NCBI GenBank assembly: GCA_027313505.1
Contig: DAHVDN010000027.1
Location: forward strand, 1-42,040
Direction: 5' to 3'
Length of the DNA: 42,040 nt
From: Candidatus Dormiibacterota bacterium
Lineage (GTDB): Bacteria > Chloroflexota > Dormibacteria > Aeolococcales > Bog-877
The notes beneath the pieces were generated by a model. It was not told the DNA's origin, searched no databases, and saw only the letters and a program-made list of their open reading frames with translations. This document shows, in pieces, positions 24,416-32,529 of the stretch. Every line of letters starts with the position of its first letter. Position 1 is the first letter of the stretch. The position numbers and the translations under genes are program-made.

Positions 24416-25585
24416 ATGACCACAATTCCTTCCACCGACCTGGTCGGACCTAGGGTTGGCCCGGGCTGGTGTCGCCTCGGCCCCGGGGCGGTGGTGGCCG
24501 TGGCCATGAGCGGAGGCGTCGACAGCTCCGTTGCTGCCGCCCTGTGCGCGGCGGCCGGCGTCGAGACCGTGGGCGTCACCATGCGCCTTTGGGCTTCTGA
24601 AGAGATGGAGCAAGCAGAAGGCGGGTGCTGCTCCGCGGATGCTGCCGAAGATGCCCGAAGGGTCTGCGCGCAGCTGGGGATTCCCCACTACGTGCTCAAC
24701 CTGCGTGATCACTTCCAGCGAACGGTCGTTGAGGACTTCTTGCAGGAGTACGGCTCGGGGCGGACGCCGAACCCATGCATCCGTTGTAACGAGAAAGTCA
24801 AATTTGACGAGTTGCTCCGTCGGGCCGAGGCGGTGGGAGCCACTCACATCGCCACTGGGCACTATGCGCGGATCACCAGCACCGGCGGTGGGCGCTTCAG
24901 TCTTCGGCGCGGCGTTGACCTGCGCAAGGATCAGTCGTACACCCTTTATCGGTGTGGCCAATCGCTCCTGAGGCGCACGGTCCTACCGCTTGGTGACTTG
25001 GAGAAGCGGGAGGTGCGTCACCTGGCCGGTGAGCTCGGCTTTGGGGTCGCCACCAAGCCAGACAGCCAGGAGCTGTGCTTCGTGGGTGGAATTGATCATC
25101 GAGCCGTTCTGGCACGCGAATTGGCCGGCCGCTTTACGGCAGGGCCGATTGAGGACCTGTGCGGGACGGTCATTGGGCGGCACCGGGGCATCCCCTTCTA
25201 TACGGTAGGTCAGCGGCAGGGGCTGGGCATCTCGGTGTCCACTCCGGACTCGGAGCCACTTTACGTCGTGGACGTGGTTCCCGAGCGCAACGCCCTGGTG
25301 GTCGGCCCCTGGCGGGCCCTCCTCAGCGCTGGCTGCACCTTGTCGTCGTGTGTGTACCCCGAAGGGACTCCTGCACTGGGGCCCCTGTTAGGTCAGGCTC
25401 AATTGCGGGCGCACGCCCGGACCGCTGCAGCCGTTTGGCACGTCCTCCCAGACGGACGAGCCAGGGTTGACTTCGAACAGCCGCAGACCGGAGTTGCCCC
25501 TGGACAGTCGCTGGTCCTCTACGATGACGATAGGGTTGTGGCGGGTGGGGAAGTAGTCGCTGCCGGCAGTAAAGGGACCGTTTGA
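24416..25585 (+). CDS. mnmA: tRNA-specific 2-thiouridylase MnmA
   Basis: Adds sulfur to uridine 34 of tRNA Lys, Glu and Gln. The PP-loop 'S-G-G-V-D-S-S' (32-38) binds ATP, and the catalytic cysteines are Cys124 in 'N-P-C-I-R-C-N-E-K-V-K-F' and Cys221 in 'S-Q-E-L-C-F'. The C-terminal beta-barrel follows. Length 389 is slightly above average because of about 20 extra N-terminal residues. The stop overlaps the next gene's ATG (TGATG), so mnmA probably leads the transcript that runs into the complex I-like genes. The upstream neighbour is a CysO-like carrier, a possible sulfur source. Confidence 0.96.
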   Translation: MTTIPSTDLVGPRVGPGWCRLGPGAVVAVAMSGGVDSSVAAALCAAAGVETVGVTMRLWASEEMEQAEGGCCSADAAEDARRVCAQLGIPHYVLNLRDHFQRTVVEDFLQEYGSGRTPNPCIRCNEKVKFDELLRRAEAVGATHIATGHYARITSTGGGRFSLRRGVDLRKDQSYTLYRCGQSLLRRTVLPLGDLEKREVRHLAGELGFGVATKPDSQELCFVGGIDHRAVLARELAGRFTAGPIEDLCGTVIGRHRGIPFYTVGQRQGLGISVSTPDSEPLYVVDVVPERNALVVGPWRALLSAGCTLSSCVYPEGTPALGPLLGQAQLRAHARTAAAVWHVLPDGRARVDFEQPQTGVAPGQSLVLYDDDRVVAGGEVVAAGSKGTV

Positions 25586-25917
25586 TGGTTTGGCCGTTGG
25601 AGGCGTTTTTGCTCATACTGGCCCTGGTCGGCTGCTGGGCGGCGGCATCCGGGATCCAGGCGGGGCTGACCTACCGTAGCTGGCCGCTGGGGCTCTGTGG
25701 AGCCGCGATCGTGGTAAGCCTGGCGTCCGAGATCGGAACCCTAAACGGCGATTTTGGCGGGTCTGTAGGGGCCGGGGTTGGGACCCTCACCGTAATCTTC
25801 GCGGGAGCCGCGGTGGCAGCACTGGCGGTATATCTGCTCTTGCCCCCGCCCGAGCGGGTGCCGGCCGTGTCGGCCCATCTGACCGGACCAGCTGCTGATC
25901 CCGACAGCGAGGCCTGA
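25585..25917 (+). CDS. small unknown membrane protein (3 helices)
   Basis: A 110-residue protein with three hydrophobic stretches at about 5-25, 35-52 and 62-86, then a short polar tail rich in Pro and Asp. Its ATG overlaps the mnmA stop, so it is coupled to that gene. It does not resemble canonical NuoA, NuoK or Mrp subunits by eye. Together with the next gene it lies in the same reading direction, closely packed, upstream of the complex I-like block, so a structural or assembly role in that block is possible but only inferred. No family is recognised. Confidence 0.6.
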   Translation: MVWPLEAFLLILALVGCWAAASGIQAGLTYRSWPLGLCGAAIVVSLASEIGTLNGDFGGSVGAGVGTLTVIFAGAAVAALAVYLLLPPPERVPAVSAHLTGPAADPDSEA

Positions 25918-25920
25918 CCG

Positions 25921-26211
25921 GTGATCGCAGCAGTCGTCTTGGGGGCCTTGGTGGCGGCAGCCTTGGTGGCTATTGGCGCCCGTCTTTCCCCTCCAGAGAT
26001 GATCTTGTCTCTGACCAGCCGCAGCCGAGCCGACGGCCGGCTTCTAGCGGCGCTTGGAGGGCCGGTGGCGGTGACCCTTCTCATCGGCGTGATACTCGGA
26101 GCTTCGGCGCCGCAGGCCGGCCCGATGCTGGTCGCGGTGGTGGTGGCACTGATCCTCTTGGCCGGCGCGGCCTCCGGATGGGCGTGGCTGCTCCTGAGCC
26201 GCTCCACCTGA
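25921..26211 (+). CDS. small unknown membrane protein (3 helices)
   Basis: A 96-residue protein starting at GTG 25921, three bases after the previous stop. Hydrophobic stretches lie at about 2-19, 46-61 and 66-92, with a polar loop 'S-R-S-R-A-D-G-R' at 33-40. Only one acidic residue (in 'P-P-E-M-I') is close to the membrane segments. The stop overlaps the ATG of the prenyl synthase gene. It is not recognised as a known family. The back-to-back pair of small membrane proteins is suggestive of subunits of one complex. Confidence 0.58.
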   Translation: MIAAVVLGALVAAALVAIGARLSPPEMILSLTSRSRADGRLLAALGGPVAVTLLIGVILGASAPQAGPMLVAVVVALILLAGAASGWAWLLLSRST

Positions 26212-27761
26212 TGTCAACCAATCCGCGATCGACCGCGGTAGAGGAAACTCCATCTCCTGGCTGGCCAGGTGAGCTGATGGCCGTGCCCTCCACCGAGCGA
26301 CGGACCGCCGAGGTGGTCTCCAGTCTAGGCTGGACCGGTGCCGTCGGCCCTGAGGCGCACCAGCTGGGCCTTCCGGCGCGATTGACCCTGAGGGCGGCGG
26401 AGTCCAGGCACGGTGATGGGATGGGCGCGATCAAGGCCGCCGCGGCCGCGGAGCTGACCCAACGAGCCCTTGAATGGCACGCCGCTGCCGCAGATGGCCG
26501 CCAGTCGGTAGGTCTGGGGACCCTGGCCGGTGACTACTGCTTGGCCCAGGCAGCGTCGTCGCTCTCGCGGTACTCCGACGTGGACCTTGAGGCGGCGCTA
26601 GCCGACGGTCTGACCGCCGCCGGAAGTACTCTGGCTGCGACCGGTAGCGCGGAGCTGGCGGCCCGGCGTCTACTTCCGGCATGCGGCCTCTCCGGTGCGC
26701 GTGCTGCCAGGCTCTCAGCTTCCGACCAGGCCCGGTGGTGGCGGGCTGGTCGTCTCCTGGCGGGAGACAGCCCCGATCCGGCGCCCGGAAGGACTTTGTC
26801 GCTGGCCCAGCTACTGGCCGCCAAGGACCCGGTCGAGCACCGGTTGGGTCAGTTGCTGGCCAGCGACCCGGCCACGGTGGCAGAGCCGATGGCAACCCTG
26901 CTCACCGCGGGCGGGAAACGCATGCGCGCCCGACTCCTACTTCTGGCTGGCGAGATAGGTGGTCGCTTCCGGCCCGATCATCTCCTACAAGGCGCTGCGG
27001 CCATGGAGTTGCTGCATGCCGCCACCCTCTGCCACGACGACTTGGTCGATGGAGCCGCGTCGCGAAGAGGAGCTCCCACTGTCTCGGCGCTCGCCGGTCC
27101 TCTAGCTGCGCTGGGCGTGGGCGACTACTACCTGGGACGGTCATCCGGGCTGATCGCCCGGCTGGGTGATCCTCGGATCTCACGACACTTCGCAGACGCC
27201 CTGGTGGAGATTGCCGATGGCCAGCTGCGGGAACTGGAGCGCCGTTCGGTTTGGTCCGGCGATCTAGCCCCCTACATCAGGGTCGCGCAGTTGAAGACGG
27301 GGGCGCTGTTGGCTGCCTGCTGCGCCATAGGAGCTGTGGTGGGGGGGGCGTCTGGCCGCCAGACCCAGGCGGTCACCCGCTTTGCGCGGCGATTGGGCCT
27401 CGCGTTTCAGGGTATCGATGATTGCCTCGACTTCAGTGACCCGGCTAGGACAGGAAAGCCAGCCGGCACAGATCTTGCCCAGGGGATATGCGGGCTCCCA
27501 CTGGTCTGTGCACTCAGGGGTCCTCAGCGCAGGTCGGTCCTGGCCCTCCTGCAGCGAATGGACCAAGCCGGAGCCGATGATGCCGCGGTTATCCGCCACC
27601 AAGTGCTGGAGTTGGTGCGCACCAGCGGCGCCCTGGCCACCGCTCGTACAGTAGCGGACGGCTGGAGTTCCGAAGCTCTGGCCAGCCTTCACACGCTGCC
27701 CACACCGGTCCGATTGAGAATGGAGCGCTTTGCCGACCGCTTGACCCTTCGCGACCGCTGA
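26211..27761 (+). CDS. polyprenyl diphosphate synthase with degenerate N-terminal domain
   Basis: A 516-residue protein. The C-terminal 320 residues are a trans-prenyltransferase: 'G-G-K-R-M-R' at 234-239, first Asp motif D276-D-L-V-D280 and second D403-D-C-L-D407. It makes a long prenyl chain such as the menaquinone side chain. The first 200 residues are an extension. Residues 80-141, including 'T-L-A-G-D-Y-C-L-A-Q-A', follow the same helix pattern as 264-338 but have 'H-A-A-A-A-D' where the Asp motif should be. This looks like a dead, partial second copy, recalling two-component heptaprenyl synthases in which one subunit lacks the Asp motifs. ATG 26211 is chosen because it overlaps the previous stop. 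It lies just upstream of the complex I-like genes. Confidence 0.85.
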   Translation: MSTNPRSTAVEETPSPGWPGELMAVPSTERRTAEVVSSLGWTGAVGPEAHQLGLPARLTLRAAESRHGDGMGAIKAAAAAELTQRALEWHAAAADGRQSVGLGTLAGDYCLAQAASSLSRYSDVDLEAALADGLTAAGSTLAATGSAELAARRLLPACGLSGARAARLSASDQARWWRAGRLLAGDSPDPAPGRTLSLAQLLAAKDPVEHRLGQLLASDPATVAEPMATLLTAGGKRMRARLLLLAGEIGGRFRPDHLLQGAAAMELLHAATLCHDDLVDGAASRRGAPTVSALAGPLAALGVGDYYLGRSSGLIARLGDPRISRHFADALVEIADGQLRELERRSVWSGDLAPYIRVAQLKTGALLAACCAIGAVVGGASGRQTQAVTRFARRLGLAFQGIDDCLDFSDPARTGKPAGTDLAQGICGLPLVCALRGPQRRSVLALLQRMDQAGADDAAVIRHQVLELVRTSGALATARTVADGWSSEALASLHTLPTPVRLRMERFADRLTLRDR

Positions 27762-27888
27762 TCGAGTCCTCGCGCGGAGGGGGAGATCTCACTCCCATAA
27801 AATGACCGGCCGTGCCCTGTTCGTCCGTCCGTCACCATGTTCAGCGGCGGCTGAGCCGCCCCAACGGCGCGTTTCGAAGGAGATCGGG

Positions 27889-28506
27889 ATGATCGCGGTC
27901 GCGATTCTTGGCGGAGTCGCTCTGGGGGCGGCGTTGCTGCTGGTGGTCCACCGCGAGCGGGGCCTTCAACTGATGGCGCTGGGGCTGCTCGCCCTTGTGC
28001 TCACGGTCGTATTCTTGGTGGTGGGAGCTCCGGTTCCGGCGCTGGGGATGATTCTCTTGGGGGGAATATCGACCCTTCTCCTGCTCGCGCCCGTGAGCCA
28101 GGAGCCGCGGAACAAGGACTCGGTCGAAGCTCGCTCACGGCGGTTGTCCCCGGTTGCTCTGGCGGTGGAGGCAGCAGGGGCTCTGGCGGTGGTGACGGTC
28201 CTCCTATTCGTCGGGACGGCTAGCTGGTCGGAGCTTCATAGCGCTCGGGTGCAACAGCCGTCTCCGGCACTGGTTGGGCGCCATCTTCTCCTCGGGACTG
28301 GAGTGTCAGTGCTTGGCCTCATCTTGCTCACCGCCACGGTTGTGATCGGCATGACTGCGCTGGTCCGGCGGGATCGCCGAGAGCTCGCTGAGGATCAGGC
28401 GGAAGCGACCAGGCGCCGTCGAGCCGCGGAGCAGCAACGGCGAGCCCGGCAACGAGAGGCGGCCCGCGAAGCTGCGCGTCAGGCCCGGCGGCGGGATCTC
28501 CGGTGA
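27889..28506 (+). CDS. nuoJ: NuoJ-like membrane protein
   Basis: A 205-residue protein with hydrophobic helices at about 2-20, 26-46, 50-66, 85-105 and 128-156, then a 45-residue highly charged Arg/Ala/Glu-rich helix. Position directly before NuoK-, L-, M- and N-like genes and the five-helix plan suggest NuoJ, but the sequence is divergent and the typical NuoJ Gly/Tyr signature is not obvious. ATG 27889 is chosen because AAGGAG lies 6 bases upstream; an earlier in-frame ATG at 27802 lacks this. The C-terminal basic extension is unusual for NuoJ. In complex I this subunit couples quinone reduction to the pump modules. Confidence 0.6.
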   Translation: MIAVAILGGVALGAALLLVVHRERGLQLMALGLLALVLTVVFLVVGAPVPALGMILLGGISTLLLLAPVSQEPRNKDSVEARSRRLSPVALAVEAAGALAVVTVLLFVGTASWSELHSARVQQPSPALVGRHLLLGTGVSVLGLILLTATVVIGMTALVRRDRRELAEDQAEATRRRRAAEQQRRARQREAAREAARQARRRDLR

Positions 28507-28946
28507 TCCAGAGCTCCGGGGCGCTCGAAATCTTGGCCGCATGCCTGCTGGGGGTTGCCCTCTTCACCCTGATTCATCGACGCGACGCCTTCGGTGCCAT
28601 ATTGGCCGGGGCATTGGGCTTCGCTGCCGTCTCGACATCACTGGTGGGCTTCGCCGGCGTAGCTCCGACCAGGGATGGCGCCGCTCAGCTGCAGGCTTTT
28701 GCGGTCGTCGCCGAAGTGGTTGGTGTCTTGACCGTGGCAGTTGGGGTTAGCCTCGCAGCGGTCCTCAGGCGCCGAACCGGCTCCGATCTTCTGGCCAACC
28801 CTTCTACCTTTTTGGGTGGGGGTGCGGTCGGTGGCGCTGCAAACCGACAGCCTGGTGGGGGCTCGCCGACCGCAGATGAGACCAGCTCAGAGGTCTCCGA
28901 GAGCTTGAGCGAGGCCCAAGCCCCCAGCACGGACGGGGGGGACTGA
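28503..28946 (+). CDS. nuoK: NuoK-like membrane protein with disordered tail
   Basis: A 147-residue protein. Three helices at about 8-22, 29-50 and 63-87 match NuoK topology, and 'A-V-V-A-E-V-V-G-V' in helix 3 keeps one of the two membrane Glu residues of NuoK (E. coli Glu72). The other (Glu36) should fall in 'L-A-G-A-L-G-F', where no acidic residue is seen. A Gly/Ser/Glu-rich tail of about 50 residues follows, absent from ordinary NuoK. It starts at GTG overlapping the stop of the J-like gene. The assignment relies on position plus helix 3. Confidence 0.62.
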   Translation: MIQSSGALEILAACLLGVALFTLIHRRDAFGAILAGALGFAAVSTSLVGFAGVAPTRDGAAQLQAFAVVAEVVGVLTVAVGVSLAAVLRRRTGSDLLANPSTFLGGGAVGGAANRQPGGGSPTADETSSEVSESLSEAQAPSTDGGD

Positions 28947-28947
28947 G

Positions 28948-30996
28948 GTGCACCTGGTAGATGCCGCCTGGGCTGTGCTCCTGCTGCCGGTGGCCGGAGT
29001 TGGAGCGAGCTATTTAACGGAGACAAGACGCGGAGCGGCCACGGCGGTGGTCGGAGGCTCCTGGTTGACATTGGTGGCCGCCCTGCTGGTTCTCGCTGGA
29101 GCGGTCGCCAAGTCCCCCGAAATTCATCAGGCGACAGTGACTCTCTGGAGTTTCCCGGTGACCCAGTCCCCTTTCAATGCCGCGTCGAGCACCCTGCTGG
29201 CCGCCAACTTTGAGGTGGGGTTCGGCTATGCCGCGACCCCGGTGGCTGCTGCTCTGGTGGCGACGGTAACCCTGGCAGTCCTGCTTGGCCAAAGCCAGAT
29301 CATGAGTCAACTCCGCAGCGATCCCCGGCTCCCTTCCCTGATGCGTCTGACCGCGTTGCTGGCCTTCGGTGCCATCGCAGTGATAATGGCACCGGGGCTG
29401 TTTCAGGTCGTGCTGGGTTTCGAGCTCTGCGGACTCGCGGCCGCACTGTTGATCGGCTCCTCGTCCCGGGCGGGTACGGGGAGGGTGGCCCGACGCGTCT
29501 ATGTTGGCTGGCGGCTCGGAGCCTTGTCCCTGCTTTTGGCGACTGTCTTCATCTACGTCAAATTCGCCGGTCAGGTCGAGGCGGTCGCCACCAGCACCGT
29601 TCACAAGGGGGTGACTCCCAATCCATACGGGTTGAACTTCTCCGCACTCGAATCGATATGGGCGGCCGCCGCCCATGGTCAGGTGCACGGGGTCGGGGGA
29701 CGAACCCTGACCTTGGCCGCGGTACTGATCGTCGTCGCAGCCGCCAGCGCCTGCGGAATCCTTCCTCTCCAAGGACTCTGGAGGGGGCTTGTTCGCGCTC
29801 CCGGAGCCTCCGCGGCGGTGGTGCTCCCGGTGGTCGGAGTCGCAATCGGCACCTCACTTCTCGCGCAGACCTATGCCCTCCTGACGGTCGCCTCAGCCGT
29901 TCTGCCGATCCTTACCGTGTTGGCCTCGACCTCCGCAGTCGTCATGGCGGGGCTGGCGCTTCGTGAGCGGCGGGTGATGCGTCTGGCGGCCCTGACCTCT
30001 GGCAGCCTGGCCAGCAGCTCGGTGGTGGGCTTCGGCCTGGGGTCCTCTGCGGGTGGGGTGGCTTTCGCCGTATCGGGGATCCTGGTTGTCGGCGTTTTGG
30101 CCGGGACTGCCACGCACCTGAGCCGGGACCTCCGGGTCGACACTCTGGCTCGGCTTGGGCCCGCCTGGCGGCTCGCCAGGACCTCCGTGCTCCTTCTGCT
30201 TGGTGCCCTGGGCGCCGCAGCGGGCGTTGTTGGAGTCGGCACCTTCTTCGGGCGCTCCGCTGTGCTTTCGGCTGCGCTCTCCGGACCGGGCGAGGGCTTG
30301 GCCGACCCCGGGTGGTTGGCGCGGCTGGTTGGTGGGTGTGGACTGCTCGCTGCTGGATTCCTTCTCGCGGTGACCTTCGGCCGCGTCGTGAGGGCCGCTA
30401 CGAGCGGTGTGGAGTCCTCCGACCCGCGTGAGGCGCGGGCTGCGCGCCGCCATCTGTCGCAGGCGCGCCCAGGGAACCAGGTGGTCATTCTCAGGATTGG
30501 GCTGGCTCTGGCACTTCTGAGCGGACTCTTGAGCTTACCGGGCCTTCACTATGGGCTCGGCTCGTTCCTCTCCACCCATCGGGCCGCCAACGCCCTGGGC
30601 TTCAACTGGGTCGCTCTGGGCCTCACTCTCCTGCTCCCCCTGGCTGGGACGGCGATCGGGTTTGCCGTCTTCCCGATTGTTGACCCCGATCGTCAGCAAA
30701 TCAGAAGGTGGGCGGACTGGCTGGACGGGTCGGCGGCGGCGGACTTGGCGGAGAGGGTCGCAATCGGTTGGCCCGGGAGGGCTGTGGCGTTTGTGACTCA
30801 GGCGGTGATGGAACCTCTCTCGGACTCGGCCACCCAGGCGATCACTCGCACCTTCGATCCCAATTGGCCGGCTTCCGACCAGCCGACGAGTTGGGGTCTG
30901 CGTTCCGCCGCGGCCACCCTGGCAGCGGTAGCAATCGGCGTTGGGATCCTGGTGTGGGTGGCGGTGGCGCACCCCGGCGGGGTGGGGGCCCCGTAG
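28948..30996 (+). CDS. nuoL: NuoL-like antiporter-fold protein, divergent
   Basis: A 682-residue multi-helix protein. It can be aligned with E. coli NuoL through 'V-V-L-G-F-E-L-C-G-L-A-A-A-L-L-I-G' (WE-GLCSYLLIG in NuoL), 'I-L-P-L-Q-G-L-W' (QLPLQTW) and the following discontinuous helix. The TM5 Glu (Glu144) is kept. The TM7 Lys229 is replaced (Ala or Cys, depending on alignment), His254 by Leu, and the Lys of 'D-I-K-R-V-L-A-Y' by Arg. The C-terminal part includes extra helices, and the lateral amphipathic helix plausibly lies around 600-640. GTG 28948 starts 1 base after the K-like stop. Proton transport by the classical route therefore looks impaired. Confidence 0.78.
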   Translation: MHLVDAAWAVLLLPVAGVGASYLTETRRGAATAVVGGSWLTLVAALLVLAGAVAKSPEIHQATVTLWSFPVTQSPFNAASSTLLAANFEVGFGYAATPVAAALVATVTLAVLLGQSQIMSQLRSDPRLPSLMRLTALLAFGAIAVIMAPGLFQVVLGFELCGLAAALLIGSSSRAGTGRVARRVYVGWRLGALSLLLATVFIYVKFAGQVEAVATSTVHKGVTPNPYGLNFSALESIWAAAAHGQVHGVGGRTLTLAAVLIVVAAASACGILPLQGLWRGLVRAPGASAAVVLPVVGVAIGTSLLAQTYALLTVASAVLPILTVLASTSAVVMAGLALRERRVMRLAALTSGSLASSSVVGFGLGSSAGGVAFAVSGILVVGVLAGTATHLSRDLRVDTLARLGPAWRLARTSVLLLLGALGAAAGVVGVGTFFGRSAVLSAALSGPGEGLADPGWLARLVGGCGLLAAGFLLAVTFGRVVRAATSGVESSDPREARAARRHLSQARPGNQVVILRIGLALALLSGLLSLPGLHYGLGSFLSTHRAANALGFNWVALGLTLLLPLAGTAIGFAVFPIVDPDRQQIRRWADWLDGSAAADLAERVAIGWPGRAVAFVTQAVMEPLSDSATQAITRTFDPNWPASDQPTSWGLRSAAATLAAVAIGVGILVWVAVAHPGGVGAP

Positions 30997-32529
30997 ATGC
31001 CGTCTGACATCAGCCTCAGCCTCATCGTCTTCATTCCCGCGCTGGCGGCGTGCCTGGTCCTGGTTCTACCGGTGCGTTCGGATCTGGAGCGGTTTCGGGT
31101 CAGGACTGCGGCCTTGTTTGGCACCCTGCTCTCGCTCTTGATTGCGATCTTTGACCTGCTTGGAGAGGTCGGCAATCCGTCTCAGGGGGCGCTGCCTCAA
31201 CCTTCCCTGGACGCCCCCTGGCTCAGGCACTTCTTCTTTCAGATGGACTACCACCTGGGGACCGATGGTCTGAACCTGATGCTCCTCTTTGGGGTGACCG
31301 CGGTTTATCCGGCGCTGGTCCTGGCCAGCTGGCGGCAGCGCGAACGGTACCGCACCTACTTCGCCCTGCTTCTGCTGACTGAGGTCGCTCTGACCGGCGC
31401 TCTGGCCACCCAGGACCTCCTTCTTTTCGCGATCTTCTTCGCACTTCCGGTGGTGCCCCTGGCGCTCCTGGTGGCCTTCGGGGAGGACGGGTCCGGGGCC
31501 GGCAGAAGGGTGCTCTGGTCTCAGTCTCTCTCCGTGGCCGCGTTGCTGGCGGCCATCCTTCTCATGCTGCTTCGAAGCGGCAACAGAACCTTCGACTTCC
31601 TCACTCTCTCGACCGTCAACCCCGTGAAGGGTGCCCCGGGGCTCATAGTCGCCGTCTTGATGCTGTTCGCGTTCGGCAGCAGAATGGCCATTTTCCCTCT
31701 GCAGAGATGGTTCGTAGACGGGGTGTCTGCGGCCCCCACCCCAGTGGGGATGCTGCTATCCATCTCGTCGTTACCGCTGGGCACCTACGGGATGGTGCGA
31801 GTGCTGCTGGACATGGACCCTGCGGCTGCGATTCAGTTGGTGGTCCCCCTTCTGGCGCTGTCTCTCGTCACCCTCTTCTGGGGCGGGCTGGCGGCCCGTG
31901 GTAGCCGGGAACCTCGCCGGATTGTGGCCTACTGCCTGGTAGCGTTGGCGGGACCGGTTCTGCTGGGGGTGGCCGCCTTTTCCGAGACCTCGATCGCCGG
32001 AGCTCTGGGGATGGCGTTTGCGGTCACACTACTCGGCCCGCTTCTGCTCTTGGTTGTCGGGGCGGTTGCGGATCGCGGCGGACATGAGCGGCTTAGGGAG
32101 CTGCTGGCAGCGGGTGGATCATCGCCGAGGCTTCAGCTGCTCTACGCAATCGCTGCCGCCAGCCTGCTGGGGGTCCCATTTCTGGCTGGTTTCCCCGCCA
32201 TGTTTCAAATTTTGGTGGGTAGTTTTGTCGCCCACCGGTTCGTCACGGCGCTTACGGTGATCGGCCTTCTGGTCCTAACCTCCGGAGTCTGGCGCTTGGG
32301 ATCGGGCCTGTTCTGGCGCCGCGATCGCTCAGCGGGGCCGGAGGTTGCCGAGGTTGCGGACGCCCATGGCTCGGAGTTCTACGCTGGGTGGCTGCTGGCT
32401 GGTCTTCTCATCATTTTCGGGATCTCGGCGGGCTACTTTGTGCCGTACACAGTTCACGGGACCGATTTGGTTGCGGCAAGGATCTCCAGCTATGCGCCGC
32501 CGCCACCACCTGCTGGTGGCCATCGATGA
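30997..32529 (+). CDS. nuoM: NuoM-like antiporter-fold protein, divergent
   Basis: A 510-residue protein with about 14 helices. NuoM landmarks are 'Y-H-L-G-T-D-G-L-N-L' near residue 85, 'Y-F-A-L-L-L-L-T-E' near 120, 'I-F-P-L-Q-R-W-F-V-D' and 'A-P-T-P-V-G-M-L-L-S', then 'G-T-Y-G-M-V-R'. The key charged residues are changed: Glu144 falls at Ala in 'F-A-L-P-V-V-P', Lys234 at Arg in 'S-R-M-A-I-F-P', and Lys265 at Pro in 'S-S-L-P-L-G-T-Y-G'. ATG 30997 directly follows the NuoL-like stop. The fold is conserved while the proton path residues are not. Confidence 0.82.
   Translation: MPSDISLSLIVFIPALAACLVLVLPVRSDLERFRVRTAALFGTLLSLLIAIFDLLGEVGNPSQGALPQPSLDAPWLRHFFFQMDYHLGTDGLNLMLLFGVTAVYPALVLASWRQRERYRTYFALLLLTEVALTGALATQDLLLFAIFFALPVVPLALLVAFGEDGSGAGRRVLWSQSLSVAALLAAILLMLLRSGNRTFDFLTLSTVNPVKGAPGLIVAVLMLFAFGSRMAIFPLQRWFVDGVSAAPTPVGMLLSISSLPLGTYGMVRVLLDMDPAAAIQLVVPLLALSLVTLFWGGLAARGSREPRRIVAYCLVALAGPVLLGVAAFSETSIAGALGMAFAVTLLGPLLLLVVGAVADRGGHERLRELLAAGGSSPRLQLLYAIAAASLLGVPFLAGFPAMFQILVGSFVAHRFVTALTVIGLLVLTSGVWRLGSGLFWRRDRSAGPEVAEVADAHGSEFYAGWLLAGLLIIFGISAGYFVPYTVHGTDLVAARISSYAPPPPPAGGHR

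Noticed and set aside
27802-27888. Upstream ATG for the NuoJ-like gene
   Set aside because: AAGGAG is placed for ATG 27889, where the first membrane helix begins; the extra 29 residues look like untranslated leader.
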